NCBI GenBank assembly: GCA_024278275.1
Contig: JAJRTN010000030.1
Span: forward strand, 1 to 63,256
From: Candidatus Hydrogenedentota bacterium
GTDB taxonomy: Bacteria > Hydrogenedentota > Hydrogenedentia > Hydrogenedentales > JAJRTN01
Direction: 5' to 3'
Length of the DNA: 63,256 nt
Positions 1-9,062 of the stretch are shown here, one piece after another. The translations under genes and the position numbers were made by a program. The notes under the pieces are model-generated. The model worked only from the letters and a program-made list of their open reading frames with translations. It did no database searches and was not told the DNA's origin. Each line of letters begins with the position of its first letter. Within the stretch, counting starts at the first letter, position 1.

Positions 1-71
1 GGACATTCGTCCCGCCGAGACGGCCACTTGAGCGCCGCCATGTGGCGGGGCGCGGAGACCTACCGGTATAT

Positions 72-205
72 CGCCTAACCCGGCGTAGCCGGAACCAAGC
101 ATCGTCTCCACGGAAAACCGTGGTTCCGAAAAAAGTAGAAGTGGCTTCCAGCCGCTTCAAAGCGGCTGGAAGCCACTTCTACGTTTTCCCGCGAACGTGG
201 GGAAA
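72..205 (-). repeat. Modular hairpin repeat, partial copy (family 1)
   Basis: Reverse-orientation copy of the composite repeat seen most completely at 25783-26042. In order it has the AACCCGGC/GCCGG hairpin (75-98), a CCACGG/CCGTGG hairpin (109-127), the long GTAGAAG palindrome (135-182) and a degenerate CCCGCGAACG REP-like core. The remaining sequence at 1-71 and 206-245 shows no gene. Confidence 0.8.
129..182 (-). terminator. Palindrome terminator after the aldo/keto reductase gene
   Basis: Bases 135-182 form a perfect palindrome: two 23-nt arms around a 2-nt loop (CA). On the minus strand the stem is followed directly by a run of six T (129-134). This is the layout of an intrinsic terminator, and it lies 64 nt past the stop codon at 246. 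On the plus strand the stem is followed by GTTTT, so it may work in both directions. It is part of a dispersed repeat, so the terminator role is inferred from structure and position. Confidence 0.65.
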
Positions 206-245
206 GGGGTTATACGGGTGGGCCAAGGCCCACCATGGCTTATAA

Positions 246-2246
246 CTATTCCTTGAAGAAAAGCGTTCCCGTTCGGGCCTCGTTGTTTTGACGCGACCGG
301 CCGTTCCAGGCGGACATATAAACGGGCTGCTGGATGTCGTTGAGGCCCAGTATGGTCATGTCGAAACCGAAGGCCTCGCCGGGTTCGAATCCCCGTTCGT
401 CCATGTCTTCCGTTTCGGCGAGCAGTTCCCATGGGATCTCGATGCGGATCTCCGTCATGGTCCCGTTCTTCTTCCGGGAAAGTGCCACCTTCGCCGGTTC
501 AAGGTTGCCCCGCAACACGTGTGCGCCAGATTCCTCTCCCTCCAGGGGGGTGCGCAGGAGGAACATGGACTGACCGTAGCCCGGTGCCAGTTCGTCCTCC
601 CGGTTACGCAGGTCGAGGATGAAATCTATGAACCACCGGGCGGGGCCGTTGGGTCCCTCGGGCAGATCGCCCTGCTGGTCGATTTCGAGATAAAGCAGGA
701 AGTTTTCTTCCGTGTAACCCGGCCATGCCCGCACGGGCAAGGTGTGGCCCTGGGCGGAATCGCCGACGATGAGCTGTTCCGGGCGGTCGATGGTGATGGG
801 TGCGAGGCTCATGGATTTTTCGTAGAGTTCTTCCATGGAAGCAACGTTGTAACAGGAAGCAAAGGTAAAGGCGGCCGTCTCGGTGCGTGAGCCGGTGGAG
901 TCCTCCACCTCGAAAGCGAGATTCAGCCCGGTGGCCTCCGCGGACGCGATGGTGAGGGTCTGGTTGCGGCGGCGCATGGCTTCTTCCACCTCGAATTCGA
1001 GGTGGGCCGGGGAAATGGAAACCCCCGCTTCCTCCTTGAAACGTACCGTCGCCTTGCCCTCGTCATTGCCCAGGTTGTGGCAACGCGCCCGGACCTCCAG
1101 TTCACCATCCTCCAGGCGGACGGGCGACAAGTCCAGGCACATCTGGCCGTAGTGCGGGTCGAACATCTTCACGGCTTCCAGCAATTGTACCCGGATGGGA
1201 ATGTTCTGGGGGCACTTGGGCTCGCACTTGCCGCAGGCGAAGCAGTAGAAGGCCTTGCCCGTAAGGCCGTTGTAGATGGCCTGGGCGTGCTCCTGGAGGC
1301 CGTAGACCTTGGCGGTGTTCACGGCGGTGAAGTTCCTGGCAATCTCCACGCCCGACTGGCAGGGCATGCAGTAATCACAGCCCGTGCAGTACAGTTCGGC
1401 CAGGCCCTTGAGCTTCTCAAGCTGCGTTTCGATTTGAACTTTCTCTTCCTCCGAGAGGGCGTCCTCCCGGGAGGCCACGGCACAGTTTTCCTCCACCATC
1501 GCCATGGTGCCCATGCCCGAAAGTCCGGCGGTTACATAGGGGTTGGCCAGCACGAAACGCATGGCGGCCTCGGCGGTGGAACCCGCGCCGGGCACCAGCT
1601 TCTGAAAGAGCTCGGAATTGCCGCCCAGACGGCCGCCGCCCACGGGGCCCATGGCGATGATCCCCATGTCATGTTCCGCGCAGGTCTCGAAGGCCGGTTC
1701 GAGACTGCGGTCGAGCAGGTTGTATTGGAGCGTCACCGAACAGAAGGCGTCCGTTTCGGCGATCTTCTTGAGGGCCTCCGCGTTGTCATGGAAAGAGCAG
1801 CAAATGTGCCGGATGAGGCCCTGGTCTTGTGCCTTGTGCATCCAGGTCATGATGCCGTTGGGCACGTTGAACCACTTCTCCCAGTCGTTCCAGTTCACGC
1901 CGTGGATGTTGTAGATGTCGATGTAGTCCACGTCGATGAGGCGCAGGGAATCCTCCAGGTTCTTCCACCATGCCTTCTCGTCGGCGCCCCGGTAATGGTT
2001 CTTGGTGGAGAGATAGACTTTGTCGCGCCATCCCTTGAGAGCCTTGCCCACCACGGCCTGGCTTTGGAAATTGCCATACATGACGGCCGTGTCGATGTAG
2101 TTCACCCCCAACTCGAAAGCGCGGTGGATGATCCGGATCGATTCCTCCTCGTCCAGCTTGCCATCCGCCCGGGTGGGCAGCCGCATGGCTCCGAAGCCCA
2201 ACCGGGAGATTTTCAATTCCGTCTTCCCTAAACGCTTGTACTGCAT
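246..2246 (-). CDS. Aldo/keto reductase with 4Fe-4S ferredoxin domain and CBM9/DOMON-like C-terminus
   Basis: This 666-residue protein has an N-terminal aldo/keto reductase barrel (about 1-280). The expected tetrad is visible: Asp52, Tyr57 in DTAVMYG, Lys82 in STKNH and His115 in YNIHG. A cysteine-rich ferredoxin-like part follows, with Cys287/290/293/296 and Cys335/338/341/345 followed by Pro, the pattern for 4Fe-4S clusters. The last 180 or so residues (about 480-666) look like a CBM9/DOMON-type beta sandwich. Aldo/keto reductases with a C-terminal ferredoxin domain are a known family; the extra sandwich domain is unusual. The start was chosen at MQYKRLGKTE because GGAG lies 8 nt upstream and the family begins there; the open frame extends 61 codons further with no homology-like sequence. 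Substrate unknown. Family call sure; third domain moderately sure. Confidence 0.88.
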   Translation of the reverse strand: MQYKRLGKTELKISRLGFGAMRLPTRADGKLDEEESIRIIHRAFELGVNYIDTAVMYGNFQSQAVVGKALKGWRDKVYLSTKNHYRGADEKAWWKNLEDSLRLIDVDYIDIYNIHGVNWNDWEKWFNVPNGIMTWMHKAQDQGLIRHICCSFHDNAEALKKIAETDAFCSVTLQYNLLDRSLEPAFETCAEHDMGIIAMGPVGGGRLGGNSELFQKLVPGAGSTAEAAMRFVLANPYVTAGLSGMGTMAMVEENCAVASREDALSEEEKVQIETQLEKLKGLAELYCTGCDYCMPCQSGVEIARNFTAVNTAKVYGLQEHAQAIYNGLTGKAFYCFACGKCEPKCPQNIPIRVQLLEAVKMFDPHYGQMCLDLSPVRLEDGELEVRARCHNLGNDEGKATVRFKEEAGVSISPAHLEFEVEEAMRRRNQTLTIASAEATGLNLAFEVEDSTGSRTETAAFTFASCYNVASMEELYEKSMSLAPITIDRPEQLIVGDSAQGHTLPVRAWPGYTEENFLLYLEIDQQGDLPEGPNGPARWFIDFILDLRNREDELAPGYGQSMFLLRTPLEGEESGAHVLRGNLEPAKVALSRKKNGTMTEIRIEIPWELLAETEDMDERGFEPGEAFGFDMTILGLNDIQQPVYMSAWNGRSRQNNEARTGTLFFKE

Positions 2247-2515
2247 GAAACGGTCTCCATTGTAGAGTTTTTCGCGCCCCCGGCACGATGGACCTTGTGG
2301 ACGAAGAGGATGGAAACGGCACCCCATGGAATCCACCACGTCCACGCAGCCCCGAAGTGTACACGTATCGAAGTATCCGTCACAAACAGGCCACAAACGG
2401 ACCACAAACGGCCGAACCGGCGGAGACATGGATAATAGCAGTTATCCTGGCGCGGCGGGCCGAGGCCAAGAGGCTGTCCTCGCGGGAAAGCTTCAGGTGA
2501 CTGTGACATTCCGGT

Positions 2516-3436
2516 TCATTGGGCATTTTCCAGGGGCGCCAGAAAGTCCAATACGGCCGTCACGGCTTCCTCACGGTCATAGTCCCAAAACGCCACGTGG
2601 TCCGAGTTTTTCAACCACACCATGCGCTTCCGCATACTCCCCAGGGCCTCGTAGGCCCGCTGTGCGGCACGGGGTGAGGCCACCGTGTCGTGTCGGCCAT
2701 GCAGCACCAGGGTGGGCACGGTTACCCCGGCCAGCCGGGCCGGGTCGCGCGCCTCTTTTGCCGCGGCCAGCAGGGCCGGTCCGGGCCGCGTGGGGATCCA
2801 TTCATAGGCCAGTGCCAGGGTGCGCGTGGAACGGTCGCGCACGGGGCGTCTTTCCGGGGCACGGTGGGTCCATCGCAACGGCTCCGCCGCCACGTGTACC
2901 AACACATCTGGCGGAAGGATGTAAAACCAGCGATAGGTTAATGCGAAGAAGGGCGAGGCCAGTACCAGCGCGTCGGGTGCCGTATCCTCCAGGGCCAGCA
3001 CCGACAGGGTTGAACCCATGGAGTGTCCCACGAGAACCACCGTGTCGTATTGAGCCCGAAGGCGCCGCATCTCCGCCACCACGGCGGCGCGCATGGTTTC
3101 CACGGAGGTCTTTTCGAGGTCCAGCGGACTGGTGCCGTGGCCGGGAACCAGCATGGCGTGAACCCGCCACCCCCGGGCCGCCAGTGCCTCGGGCAAGGCG
3201 CCGAAGTTGTTGGGGCTCCCCACGTAGCCATGGACGAGAAGGGCGGCGCGGGTTGCATCGGTCGGCCCCACTTCCACGGCGTTCATACCCACCATGATGC
3301 CGGTTTCGGCATCGCGAGGCGCGAGGGCGGCGTAGCGCTCCACGCGTTTTGTAAGGAAAAGGCTGCACCCGGGACACAGCAGGGCCGCGGCCATGAGGAT
3401 GACGCCGCCCCGCATAGCCCCCCGGCACGGTTTCAT
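2516..3436 (-). CDS. Alpha/beta hydrolase lipoprotein (carboxylesterase / monoacylglycerol lipase type)
   Basis: A 306-residue serine hydrolase. The N-terminus has a hydrophobic signal ending in LCPGC (Cys24), a plausible though non-canonical lipobox, so the protein is probably anchored outside the cytoplasmic membrane. The nucleophile elbow GHSMGS (Ser139) is clear, the acid is probably the Asp in HGRHD, and the base is the His in SDHVAF. The start ATG overlaps the stop of the upstream fusion gene as ATGA, so the two are probably translationally coupled. That places this esterase with lysophospholipid/acyl metabolism; a role as a (lyso)lipid or acylglycerol lipase is inference. The open frame continues upstream without conserved sequence. 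Confidence 0.85.
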   Translation of the reverse strand: MKPCRGAMRGGVILMAAALLCPGCSLFLTKRVERYAALAPRDAETGIMVGMNAVEVGPTDATRAALLVHGYVGSPNNFGALPEALAARGWRVHAMLVPGHGTSPLDLEKTSVETMRAAVVAEMRRLRAQYDTVVLVGHSMGSTLSVLALEDTAPDALVLASPFFALTYRWFYILPPDVLVHVAAEPLRWTHRAPERRPVRDRSTRTLALAYEWIPTRPGPALLAAAKEARDPARLAGVTVPTLVLHGRHDTVASPRAAQRAYEALGSMRKRMVWLKNSDHVAFWDYDREEAVTAVLDFLAPLENAQ

Positions 3437-6400
3437 GCGTCGCCTCCCAACTCCAGCGCCACGGTGCGCACGGTCTTGATGTCCATCTTTCCCGTGGCCA
3501 GCACGGGAATGGCCTTGATGCGATGGAAGGCGCTTGGCCGTGGCCGCCACAGGTTCGGCAGGTCACAGCCGGGCAGTTTGTCCAGAAGGGTTTTGAGTTG
3601 GTGGTCGTCAAGGATGTGCAGCACCACCAGGCGTTCGCCCTTTGCCTTGTCGGGCACGCCCGCCACGGCCAACGATTGGTCCGTAAGCCCGAGGACTTCG
3701 TGCAGCGTTTCTTCGATGCGGTTGTGGGGCACCATCTCGCCGCCAATCTTGCTGAATCTTGAGAGACGGTCGGTGATTCGGATGAAGCCTTCTTCGTCCA
3801 GCTTGGCGATATCCCCCGTGTTGTACCAGCCGTCTTTCAGCACCCGGGCCGTTTTCTCGGGCTGATCCAGGTAACCGCGCATAATGTTCACGCCTTTCAC
3901 GTGCAGGAGCCCCGCCTCGCCCAGGGGCAGCAACGCGCCCGTGTACGGGTCGCTGACACGGACGCTCACGCCGGTTACCACGCGGCCGATGGTTCCGTGG
4001 GTGGTGCCATGGAAGAAGAAGCCCGGCGACACGCAATCGGGTATGTTCAGCGACACGGCGGGCGTGCATTCCGTGGTGCCATAGGCCTCCAGGGGCTCGC
4101 AGCCGAACTTCTCGAAGAAGGCGATGCGCACACGGGGCGCGAGTTTTTCCGCGCCGCACACGATAAACTCCAGGCTGGCGAGCTGTTCGGGCGTGCATCG
4201 GCGGATGAAACCCTGCAGGAAGGTGGACGAGCCGAGCATGATGGTGCCTTTGTATTTCTGAATCAGACCGCCGATGACTTTCGCCTCCAGGGGATTGGCG
4301 TGATAGATGCCGGCGATGCCCTGGGTCAGGGGAAGCCACAGGGCGGCCATGAACCCGAAGGAATGGAAGACGGGCAGGAAACCGATGATGGCGGACCGTG
4401 AATGATGCGGAAAGACCTCGAAGGTCCCCTCGATATTTCCAATCACGTTCCGATGCGTGAGCATGACCCCCTTGGGTTCTCCTTCACTTCCACTGGAAAA
4501 AATAATGGTGGCCAGGTCCTCCTCCGTGCGCCGTGTCGCGCCCAACATTTTCTCGATGAGCCGCACGGGCAGCACAAGGGCCACAAGCATGGCCACAATG
4601 CGATCCTTCCCCGTGACGCTTTCCTTCACGTCTTCCAGGAAGATGGTCTCGCCCGGCACGTCGATGGGGACCTTCTCAAGAAAACGCCGGGAGGTGATGA
4701 CTTGGGTGATGCCGCATTGCCCCGCGCAGGAAGCCACCACCGAGGAGGAAACGGAATAGTTCAGGTTGATGGGCGTGCGGCCGAGGAACATGAGCGCCAC
4801 GTTCGTGAGAACGCCGCCTACCGACGGCGGTACCAGGACGCCCACCATGTCCCGGTCGTCCAGCAACTTGCGCAACTTGCGCGCGAAAACCAGGCTGCCC
4901 ACAAAGGTTTTGAAAAAGGACAAGGATCCCGTGATGCCATCGGCCACGGCCATGCGACCGGGATGGCGGCGGGCCATGGCGGCGAAGGCATGGTGCAGCA
5001 AGTCGTAGCGGTGTTTTCGCTCCATGTATGCCGTTAGACCCAACGCCTCGATTCGTGATCGCACCTCGTGGGCGGCAACATCCGCCGGCACTGCCTCGCC
5101 AATGGTGACCAATACCGGGTAGCGCCAGCGCTCCCCCAGCCGCCAGACCAGTTTTCCCTCGTTGAAGTAGTAAAGCCCGTGCCAGAGGCGGCTCATGTGA
5201 ATGGGGACGACGGGGGCGTCCGTGTCTTTCACCAGTTGGTGGTAATCGGCGAACCATGGGTACTCCGGTCCGCCCTCGGCACTGAAACGCTCCCGGTTCA
5301 CGCAGACCACGCGGCCCTGGTCCAATGCCTCTCGAATTGCCGCGAAACAGGCCCCGGGATCGTCCGGATCGAAAAGGATGACGTTCATCATCTTCGCGAT
5401 GCGCCGGCTCCAGCGCACGTCCATAACGTTCTTGCCCATGACAAAACGCACTTCCCGGTCGGTGGCCGCCGTAAGTACCAGCGCGTCAATGATGGAAATG
5501 TGGGTGGATACAAAGAGTACACCGCCCTTGTCCGGCACATGACGCCGTCCCGTAACGGTCATGCGGAAAAGCGTACCGTTGCACAACCACAGCACCGCCC
5601 GGAGCAATACCACCGGTTCGCTCAGGCAGATGTAGCTTCCGGCCGCCATGGCCAGCAGGGATATGGCCAGGAAAACGGCCTGGTTCGAGAAGTGCAGTTG
5701 GTTGTAGAAGAGGTAAAAAAGCCCTGCGGCGCCGAACATGCCCGCGAAGGTGACAAAGTTCGACGTGGCGATCATGCCGCCCTTGATCTTGTCCGGGCTC
5801 CGCTCCTGCAAAGTGGCCGCGAAGGGGATGTCGAAAAGTCCCCCCGAAGCCCCCAGCAGTACCAGGAGTACCAGGGTCTGTCCATAAGAAAGATCCGGCA
5901 GCGCCAACAGTAGGCCGAAGACGACCATGCCCAGGAGTCCCAGCGGCGCGAGACCCACTTCGATCTTTCCCCGTGACAGGTACCCCGCGGCAAAGCTGCC
6001 CAGGCCGATGCCCAGCGCGATGGAGGTGAGCAGCAGGCTCTGCGCGATGCCGCTATCCATGACAACGCCCAGCAAAGTCACCGCCTTCCCGTCCACCATG
6101 GTCTTCCCCAGTTCTACCACGTTCTGCATCACCACGCTGCCGGCGAACCAGAAAAAGGCGATACATACCATGGCCATGAGCAGCCATCGGTCACGAAAGA
6201 AGACGCGGAAATACCGGCCCATGCCATGGTATGGATTCCATGGAATAGCGGCTTCCGGACGCGCCGGCTTCGACGGCGTCACCAGCAGGGAAGCCACCAG
6301 GCCGATCACGGAAAAGCCCACCAGGGTCACCGCCGCCATTTCCAGCCTGCCCGCGAATTGGTCCAGCAGGAAGCCCGCGGCCGCCGTGCCCAGGATGATG

Positions 6401-6873
6401 GCCAGAAACGTTCCCATCTGCATGACGCCATTGCCCCAGGACAAACGGGACTCGGGAAGGATTTCCGGCAGAATGCCGTATTTGGCGGGTGAGAAAACGG
6501 CGGATTGCAGCGCCATCATGAAAAGCATGGTAAAGAGGAGCCAGGGGCTGCCCATCACCAGCCCCACACCCCCGACACTCATCACGCACACCTCGAAAAG
6601 CTTTGTCCACACCGTTACCCGTTTCTTGCTGAAACGGTCCGCCAATGCCCCCGCCATGGCCGGAATCAGCAACCACGGAAGATTGAACAGGGCGAAAGCG
6701 AGCGGTGTATTCGCCGTGCGCGCGGCTTCGCCGTTCTCCGGGGTCAACAACACGGGTACATAGAGCAACACCATCATGCGATACAGATTGTCGCTGAAGG
6801 CCCCTTGCGTCAGGGTGGCTACAAAGGCGAAGAAACCCGCCCGCCTGTATGGTTGTTCCGTTTTTCGGCCCAT
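3433..6873 (-). CDS. aas: LplT-type MFS transporter / PlsC acyltransferase / acyl-ACP synthetase fusion
   Basis: A 1146-residue three-part membrane protein. Residues about 10-420 are an MFS transporter like LplT, the lysophospholipid flippase. Residues about 430-620 are a PlsC-type acyltransferase with the catalytic H-x4-D motif (His458 to Asp463). Residues about 640-1146 are an AMP-forming acyl-ACP/acyl-CoA synthetase with the P-loop IIFSSGSEGEPKGV (790-803) and the adenylate-forming YGTTE motif. In E. coli LplT and Aas are separate partners that import lysophosphatidylethanolamine and re-acylate it; here all three steps sit on one chain, an arrangement also known from other bacteria. The usual EGT acyltransferase motif is replaced by an EGG version near residue 534. 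GGGAG lies about 9 nt before the ATG. It follows a marR gene (169-bp gap) and overlaps the hydrolase gene downstream. Confidence 0.92.
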   Translation of the reverse strand: MGRKTEQPYRRAGFFAFVATLTQGAFSDNLYRMMVLLYVPVLLTPENGEAARTANTPLAFALFNLPWLLIPAMAGALADRFSKKRVTVWTKLFEVCVMSVGGVGLVMGSPWLLFTMLFMMALQSAVFSPAKYGILPEILPESRLSWGNGVMQMGTFLAIILGTAAAGFLLDQFAGRLEMAAVTLVGFSVIGLVASLLVTPSKPARPEAAIPWNPYHGMGRYFRVFFRDRWLLMAMVCIAFFWFAGSVVMQNVVELGKTMVDGKAVTLLGVVMDSGIAQSLLLTSIALGIGLGSFAAGYLSRGKIEVGLAPLGLLGMVVFGLLLALPDLSYGQTLVLLVLLGASGGLFDIPFAATLQERSPDKIKGGMIATSNFVTFAGMFGAAGLFYLFYNQLHFSNQAVFLAISLLAMAAGSYICLSEPVVLLRAVLWLCNGTLFRMTVTGRRHVPDKGGVLFVSTHISIIDALVLTAATDREVRFVMGKNVMDVRWSRRIAKMMNVILFDPDDPGACFAAIREALDQGRVVCVNRERFSAEGGPEYPWFADYHQLVKDTDAPVVPIHMSRLWHGLYYFNEGKLVWRLGERWRYPVLVTIGEAVPADVAAHEVRSRIEALGLTAYMERKHRYDLLHHAFAAMARRHPGRMAVADGITGSLSFFKTFVGSLVFARKLRKLLDDRDMVGVLVPPSVGGVLTNVALMFLGRTPINLNYSVSSSVVASCAGQCGITQVITSRRFLEKVPIDVPGETIFLEDVKESVTGKDRIVAMLVALVLPVRLIEKMLGATRRTEEDLATIIFSSGSEGEPKGVMLTHRNVIGNIEGTFEVFPHHSRSAIIGFLPVFHSFGFMAALWLPLTQGIAGIYHANPLEAKVIGGLIQKYKGTIMLGSSTFLQGFIRRCTPEQLASLEFIVCGAEKLAPRVRIAFFEKFGCEPLEAYGTTECTPAVSLNIPDCVSPGFFFHGTTHGTIGRVVTGVSVRVSDPYTGALLPLGEAGLLHVKGVNIMRGYLDQPEKTARVLKDGWYNTGDIAKLDEEGFIRITDRLSRFSKIGGEMVPHNRIEETLHEVLGLTDQSLAVAGVPDKAKGERLVVLHILDDHQLKTLLDKLPGCDLPNLWRPRPSAFHRIKAIPVLATGKMDIKTVRTVALELGGDA

Positions 6874-6899
6874 CTTGTTTCTGCTCCCGCATTCAATGC

Positions 6900-7027
6900 C
6901 ATGCCTGAAGCGACCATCGCGAAAAGACGGTTTTCAACAGGCTCACCACACGCTCCTGTATGTCACGATCCCGTCAGTTGCAACTTTCAGGATGGCATGG
7001 TAGGAAAACCCTGAATTACGCAAATGT
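6900..7027 (+). repeat. MITE-like element, degenerate copy (family 2)
   Basis: Diverged copy of the element at 14775-14894. It keeps GCGAAAAGACGGTTTTCA at the left, a central CTCCTGTATGT / AGGATGGCATG pairing and ACGCAAATG at the right. It fills most of the 169-bp gap between marR and the aas fusion. Confidence 0.6.
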
Positions 7028-7042
7028 TTTCCGAAAGACGCT

Positions 7043-7513
7043 TCAGCCCGTGTCAATGCACTTGGCCCGTACCCGTTCCAGGCTGTGGATCAGCGTACGG
7101 CAGTCCTTTTCGCTAATATCCGCCAAGGTCCTGTAAATGGATTCGCGGTACAGGGGTTCCACCTTATCCACCAGCGCGCGACCCTTCGCCGTTAGATTCA
7201 CATGATAGATTCGGCGATTGTTGGGCACGGCCTCCCGTTGTACAAGCCCTTTTTCCTCCAGCTTGTCCAGAACCGAGGTCACGCTGGCCCGCGTCACCAC
7301 GAGACGCTTGCCCAAGTCGCTTTGCGTCCACTCCCGCTCCTTGAATTTCAGCGCGAAAAGCACGTTGAACTGCGCTTCCGTAAGGCCGAATTGGCGGAAC
7401 AGAACGCCGCCCAATTGAGACAACAGCGTTGCCGTGCGTACGATGTTCAGCACTGTTTCGTGGCGCACATCTTCCATGGGCCGATCCAGCCCCAATTCCG
7501 TCGTGATGGACAT
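7043..7513 (-). CDS. MarR-family transcriptional regulator
   Basis: A 156-residue winged-helix regulator of MarR type. The DNA-binding part (about 55-125) contains the recognition-helix region VVTRASVTSVLDKLEEKGL and the wing NNRRIYHVNLTAKG. Helices at both ends provide the usual dimer interface. AAGGAG lies 5 nt before the ATG, and a good sigma70-type promoter is 32 nt upstream of the start. The next genes on the strand are the lysophospholipid transporter/acyltransferase/synthetase fusion and the lipoprotein hydrolase, so it may control membrane-lipid turnover and respond to a fatty acid or aromatic ligand. That target is inferred from position only. No clear palindromic operator was seen. 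Confidence 0.9.
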   Translation of the reverse strand: MSITTELGLDRPMEDVRHETVLNIVRTATLLSQLGGVLFRQFGLTEAQFNVLFALKFKEREWTQSDLGKRLVVTRASVTSVLDKLEEKGLVQREAVPNNRRIYHVNLTAKGRALVDKVEPLYRESIYRTLADISEKDCRTLIHSLERVRAKCIDTG

Positions 7514-7544
7514 ACGGTCTCCTTGTCAATCGGGCACTGGGATA

Positions 7545-7574
7545 ATTGTATTCGGAATCACTGTTAGAAGTCAA
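7545..7574 (-). promoter_or_regulatory. Sigma70-type promoter of marR
   Basis: On the minus strand TTGACT (7569-7574) is followed by an 18-bp spacer and TACAAT (7545-7550). The -10 box is 31 nt from the marR start codon at 7513. Confidence 0.6.
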
Positions 7575-7787
7575 ACGATGGATCCCGTGCCGGGCAGGCG
7601 AATAAGCACCACGGCTGTATTCGACGTGGCCACCAGGCGTGCCGGGGGTTGCCGCACCATGGTCACATGGTCACCCCGTGCCACCCAACGGCGGCAAATG
7701 CGTGGTAGAATGGTACGCAGGTTCCTTCGCTGAAAAATGAGCGAGACCGTCACGTGTTTTTTCTTTTCGCCGGTGCCTCTGAAACAC

Positions 7788-7816
7788 TTGTCATTGCTCC
7801 GAACAGTGCTTATAAT
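7788..7816 (+). promoter_or_regulatory. Sigma70-type promoter of pilC
   Basis: TTGTCA (7788-7793), a 17-bp spacer and TATAAT (7811-7816), with TGCT just before the -10 box. It ends 34 nt before the pilC ATG and is followed by a strong AAAGGAGG ribosome-binding site. Confidence 0.65.
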
Positions 7817-7850
7817 TCTTGTCGTTACCAACTAAAGGAGGTTTTCCCAC

Positions 7851-9062
7851 ATGCCCACTTACTCGTATGTCGCGCGAACGCGGACCGGGACGAAACAGCG
7901 GGGTACCCTCCAGGCGGATTCCCGCCAGGCCGCCACCCAGATGCTCCAGCAGCGGGGGCTTCAGGCCGAGGAAGTGAAAGAGGGTCCCGCCGGGAAAGCG
8001 GCCGCCCCCCGCATGAACCGGCGCGTCAAAACCAGTGAACTCCTTGTCTTCACCCGGCAGCTTTCGACCATCGTTAGCGCCGGACTGCCGCTCCTCCAGG
8101 GTCTCGACATTCTTGCCGATCAAACCGAGGACGCGAATTTTGGTGCCATCGTGGATGCCGTTGCCCAGGAGGTGGAGGCGGGCGAGACCTTTTCCGACGC
8201 CCTCCGAAAATACCCCAGGGCCTTTCCCGATCTTTACGTGAGCATGGTACGCTCGGGTGAGGCCAGCGGCGATCTCGACGGCGTGTTGTTGCAGTTGGCC
8301 GACTATCTCGAGGCCTCCGAAGATCTCAAACGGCGCATCAAGTCCGCCATGACCTATCCGGTCGTGGCCTTCAGCATGATCATCCTCATTGCTTCCGGCA
8401 TTATTATCTTCGTGGTGCCCCAATTCCAGGAGATCTTCCGCCAATTAGGCGGGACACTGCCCGTGCCAACGCAAATGCTGATTATCACCAGCCATTTCCT
8501 GCGCAGTTGGATCTTCTGGGTTTCCCTGATCCCCTCCATCATTGTCTTCGTCATGCTCTTTCGCCTTTACCGAAGCACACCCAGTGGCCGTTTCAATATC
8601 GATGCCCTCAAGCTTCGAATACCCGTGTTTGGCGTGCTTGGCCGAAAGGTGGCCATCAGCCGTTTTACCCGCACCCTCAGCACCCTGACCCGAAGCGGTG
8701 TCAACATTCTCCAGGCACTTGAAATCGTGGAGCGCACCGCCGGTAACGAAGTTTTCGCCAAGGTCGTCCGCGAAGCCGCGAACAGTGTGCGTAACGGCGA
8801 ATCCCTTTCCGACCCCCTCGCCCGCTCCGAGGTGTTTCCCTCCATGGTGACCCGCATGATCGGAGTCGGTGAGAAAACCGGTGCCCTTGAGACCATGCTG
8901 GTGAAGATCTCCGATTTCTACGATGCCGAGGTCAAGGCCATGGTGGACGGCCTGACCAGCCTCATCGAACCCTTGCTCATCGGCATGATGGGTATCGTGG
9001 TAGGTGGTATCGTGATTGCTCTTTTCATGCCCATCCTACAGCTTTCCAGCCTCGTTTCATAA
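7851..9062 (+). CDS. pilC: Type IV pilus / type II secretion inner-membrane platform protein PilC/GspF
   Basis: At 403 residues this is the usual length for PilC/GspF. It has the N-terminal Ala/Thr-Gln-rich region, two homologous GspF domains (about 75-195 and 275-400) and three membrane segments (about 170-190, 215-240, 375-398). Each GspF domain has a recognisable S-GE motif (VRSGEASGDLD in the first, IGVGEKTGALE in the second). The protein is the membrane platform that the assembly ATPase works through to add or remove pilin subunits. It stands alone here: no pilB, pilT, pilM-Q or pilin gene is adjacent, so the rest of the machine must lie elsewhere. Start supported by AAAGGAGG 9 nt upstream and a good promoter. 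Confidence 0.95.
   Translation: MPTYSYVARTRTGTKQRGTLQADSRQAATQMLQQRGLQAEEVKEGPAGKAAAPRMNRRVKTSELLVFTRQLSTIVSAGLPLLQGLDILADQTEDANFGAIVDAVAQEVEAGETFSDALRKYPRAFPDLYVSMVRSGEASGDLDGVLLQLADYLEASEDLKRRIKSAMTYPVVAFSMIILIASGIIIFVVPQFQEIFRQLGGTLPVPTQMLIITSHFLRSWIFWVSLIPSIIVFVMLFRLYRSTPSGRFNIDALKLRIPVFGVLGRKVAISRFTRTLSTLTRSGVNILQALEIVERTAGNEVFAKVVREAANSVRNGESLSDPLARSEVFPSMVTRMIGVGEKTGALETMLVKISDFYDAEVKAMVDGLTSLIEPLLIGMMGIVVGGIVIALFMPILQLSSLVS

Larger units (their letters stand above)
7514..7850. other. Divergent intergenic region marR / pilC
   Basis: This 337-bp stretch carries the marR promoter at one end and the pilC promoter at the other. The middle (about 7580-7740) holds no repeat copy and no convincing gene; an 86-codon minus-strand frame there has no recognisable sequence and overlaps the pilC promoter. 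Confidence 0.6.

Noticed and set aside
379-392. GGTTCGAATCC, the T-arm motif of a tRNA
   Set aside because: It lies inside the aldo/keto reductase gene and no acceptor stem, D-arm or anticodon arm can be built around it.
7571-7831. 86-codon minus-strand frame between marR and pilC
   Set aside because: No conserved motif, no ribosome-binding site, and it overlaps the pilC promoter.
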